Below are positions 5,012 to 5,562 of a DNA stretch of 5,562 bases, piece after piece; position 1 is the stretch's first letter, and each line of letters starts with the position of its first letter. Below the pieces are notes generated by a model. The model worked only from the letters and a program-made list of their open reading frames with translations. It did not search any database and had not been told where the DNA came from. The position numbers were made by a program, and so were the translations under genes. The stretch is taken from contig DUCL01000038.1 of NCBI GenBank assembly GCA_012959845.1, positions 1,044-6,605 of the forward strand, read 5' to 3'. This DNA is from Candidatus Poseidoniales archaeon. Its GTDB lineage: Archaea > Thermoplasmatota > Poseidoniia > Poseidoniales > Poseidoniaceae.

Positions 5012-5562
5012 TTATCTCTGCGTTAACCAAGGTCGGAAGTGCTGATCTGCATATTGACGAGCGTATTCTGCAGGGTATCCAGCGGTAATCAATTGTTGCT
5101 CATATGCAAGCTGCTCTGCAGTAATAGTAGGGTCTATTGCAACCGCAGGTGCTTGCGCTATGACTTGTTGTTGTTGTCCATAGCCAGCATATGCTAAGTC
5201 TTGAGTTGCAAATTGTGAATTGACATATTCCTCATTATTTTCGGCTTTATTTCCACGCATGGCAAATCCAAGAATTAGCAACAAGATGATAACTAGGCCG
5301 ACTAATCCACCAATTATTGTAGGGGATAATCCCAAAACTGTGTTTGAAGTACCATCTTCACCATCGTTATTTGCTGGCTCGTTTCCGCCATCACTTCCAT
5401 TATTGCCCTGATTTGTTGTACCATTATTTCCAGTATTATTGGTTTGATTTCCAGTATTATTGCTGGTATTATTGGTTGAAGAATTATCAATTTCACAACC
5501 GTCATCATCAACAGTTGCGCCCGCTATTGTATTTGGACAAAGGTCATCTTGGTCTAGTACTC
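5012..5562 (-). CDS. Surface protein C-terminus: TSP3-like repeat, Asn/Thr stalk, TM helix, cytoplasmic tail (partial)
   Basis: The frame is open to the right window edge, so only the last 182 residues are seen; the start lies outside. Visible residues 3-22 ('DQDDLCPNTIAGATVDDDGC') match an Asp-rich, Cys-containing thrombospondin type 3-like calcium-binding repeat. Residues 25-75 form a low-complexity Asn/Thr/Gly stalk with eight Asn-Xaa-Ser/Thr sequons (N26, N30, N31, N34, N38, N41, N46, N54), suggesting heavy N-glycosylation. Residues about 80-101 are one hydrophobic membrane helix followed by 'MRGNK', so the tail should be cytoplasmic. The tail (about 105-182) is Gln/Tyr/Ala-rich with 'YGQQQQ' and ends in 'AYEQQLITAGYPAEYARQY' and 'ADQHFRPWL', a helical-looking motif I associate with Marine Group II surface proteins, though I cannot verify that here. 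A TTG inside the frame at 5335 is not a credible start because coding continues upstream. The cyclophilin gene follows after 54 bases. Function is unknown; a cell-surface adhesin or envelope anchor is a guess. Confidence 0.85.
   Translation of the reverse strand, partial: VLDQDDLCPNTIAGATVDDDGCEIDNSSTNNTSNNTGNQTNNTGNNGTTNQGNNGSDGGNEPANNDGEDGTSNTVLGLSPTIIGGLVGLVIILLLILGFAMRGNKAENNEEYVNSQFATQDLAYAGYGQQQQVIAQAPAVAIDPTITAEQLAYEQQLITAGYPAEYARQYADQHFRPWLTQR
5426..5461 (-). repeat. Short tandem direct repeat in the Asn/Thr stalk coding region
   Basis: The 15-base unit ATTTCCAGTATTATT (plus strand) occurs exactly at 5426-5440 and 5447-5461, a 21-base period, with a degenerate third copy just to the right (about 5463-5475). 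On the coding strand it encodes Asn-Asn-Thr-Gly-Asn followed by a spacer dipeptide. The in-frame period of seven codons lets copy number change without shifting frame, so stalk length may vary between strains. Confidence 0.6.

Noticed and set aside
5314..5511. Minus-strand frame of about 65 codons rich in Ile/Met
   Set aside because: It is an out-of-frame shadow of the Asn/Thr stalk; the overlapping frame continues the surface protein through a clear TSP3-like module and stalk to the window edge.
1..5562. CRISPR array, tRNA/rRNA genes, insertion sequence or defence system
   Set aside because: No regularly spaced repeats with unique spacers, no tRNA-like cloverleaf, no transposase, integrase or nuclease motif was seen; coding genes fill nearly the whole window.

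Overview
The window looks like ordinary chromosomal sequence from a planktonic marine euryarchaeon, most likely Marine Group II (Candidatus Poseidoniales) or a close relative. This is inference from protein style: single-pass surface proteins with carboxypeptidase-regulatory-like or thrombospondin-3-like Asp-rich modules, an Asn/Thr/Gly stalk before the membrane, and a Tyr/Gln-rich cytoplasmic tail ending in a 'GYPAEYARQYADQHFRPWL' type motif. Genes are tightly packed, G+C is moderate, and Shine-Dalgarno signals are scarce. No database comparison was possible.

Layout. Positions 70-840 (+) encode a membrane protein with an N-terminal hydrophobic segment, a beta-sandwich module and C-terminal membrane helices. 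Positions 885-1979 (+) encode a cytoplasmic WD40/PQQ-like beta-propeller. It meets a convergent minus-strand cluster with only one base between the two stop codons. Reading the minus strand from the right edge, the cluster is: the C-terminal part of a TSP3-stalk-TM-tail surface protein (cut by the window end), a cyclophilin-type peptidyl-prolyl isomerase, an isoaspartyl peptidase/L-asparaginase of the Ntn-hydrolase family, a 93-bp intergenic region holding two perfect inverted repeats, and class II fumarase (FumC type).

How the genes may work together. The cyclophilin and isoaspartyl peptidase are 10 bases apart, with a Shine-Dalgarno-like GTGAGG overlapping the cyclophilin stop, so they are probably co-translated. 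Both act on aged or slow-folding polypeptides (prolyl isomerisation; removal of isoaspartyl residues). The peptidase also releases aspartate, whose carbon can reach fumarate and then malate through fumarase, but this metabolic link is only suggestive. Fumarase probably has its own promoter in the 93-bp gap.

I see no RNA gene, CRISPR array, insertion sequence, phage gene or attachment site. All three enzymes are complete with intact catalytic residues. I found no clearly novel system. The points most worth a second look are the palindromes upstream of fumarase, the zero-space convergent gene ends, the surface-protein architecture at the right edge, and a possible divergent gene start at the left edge.
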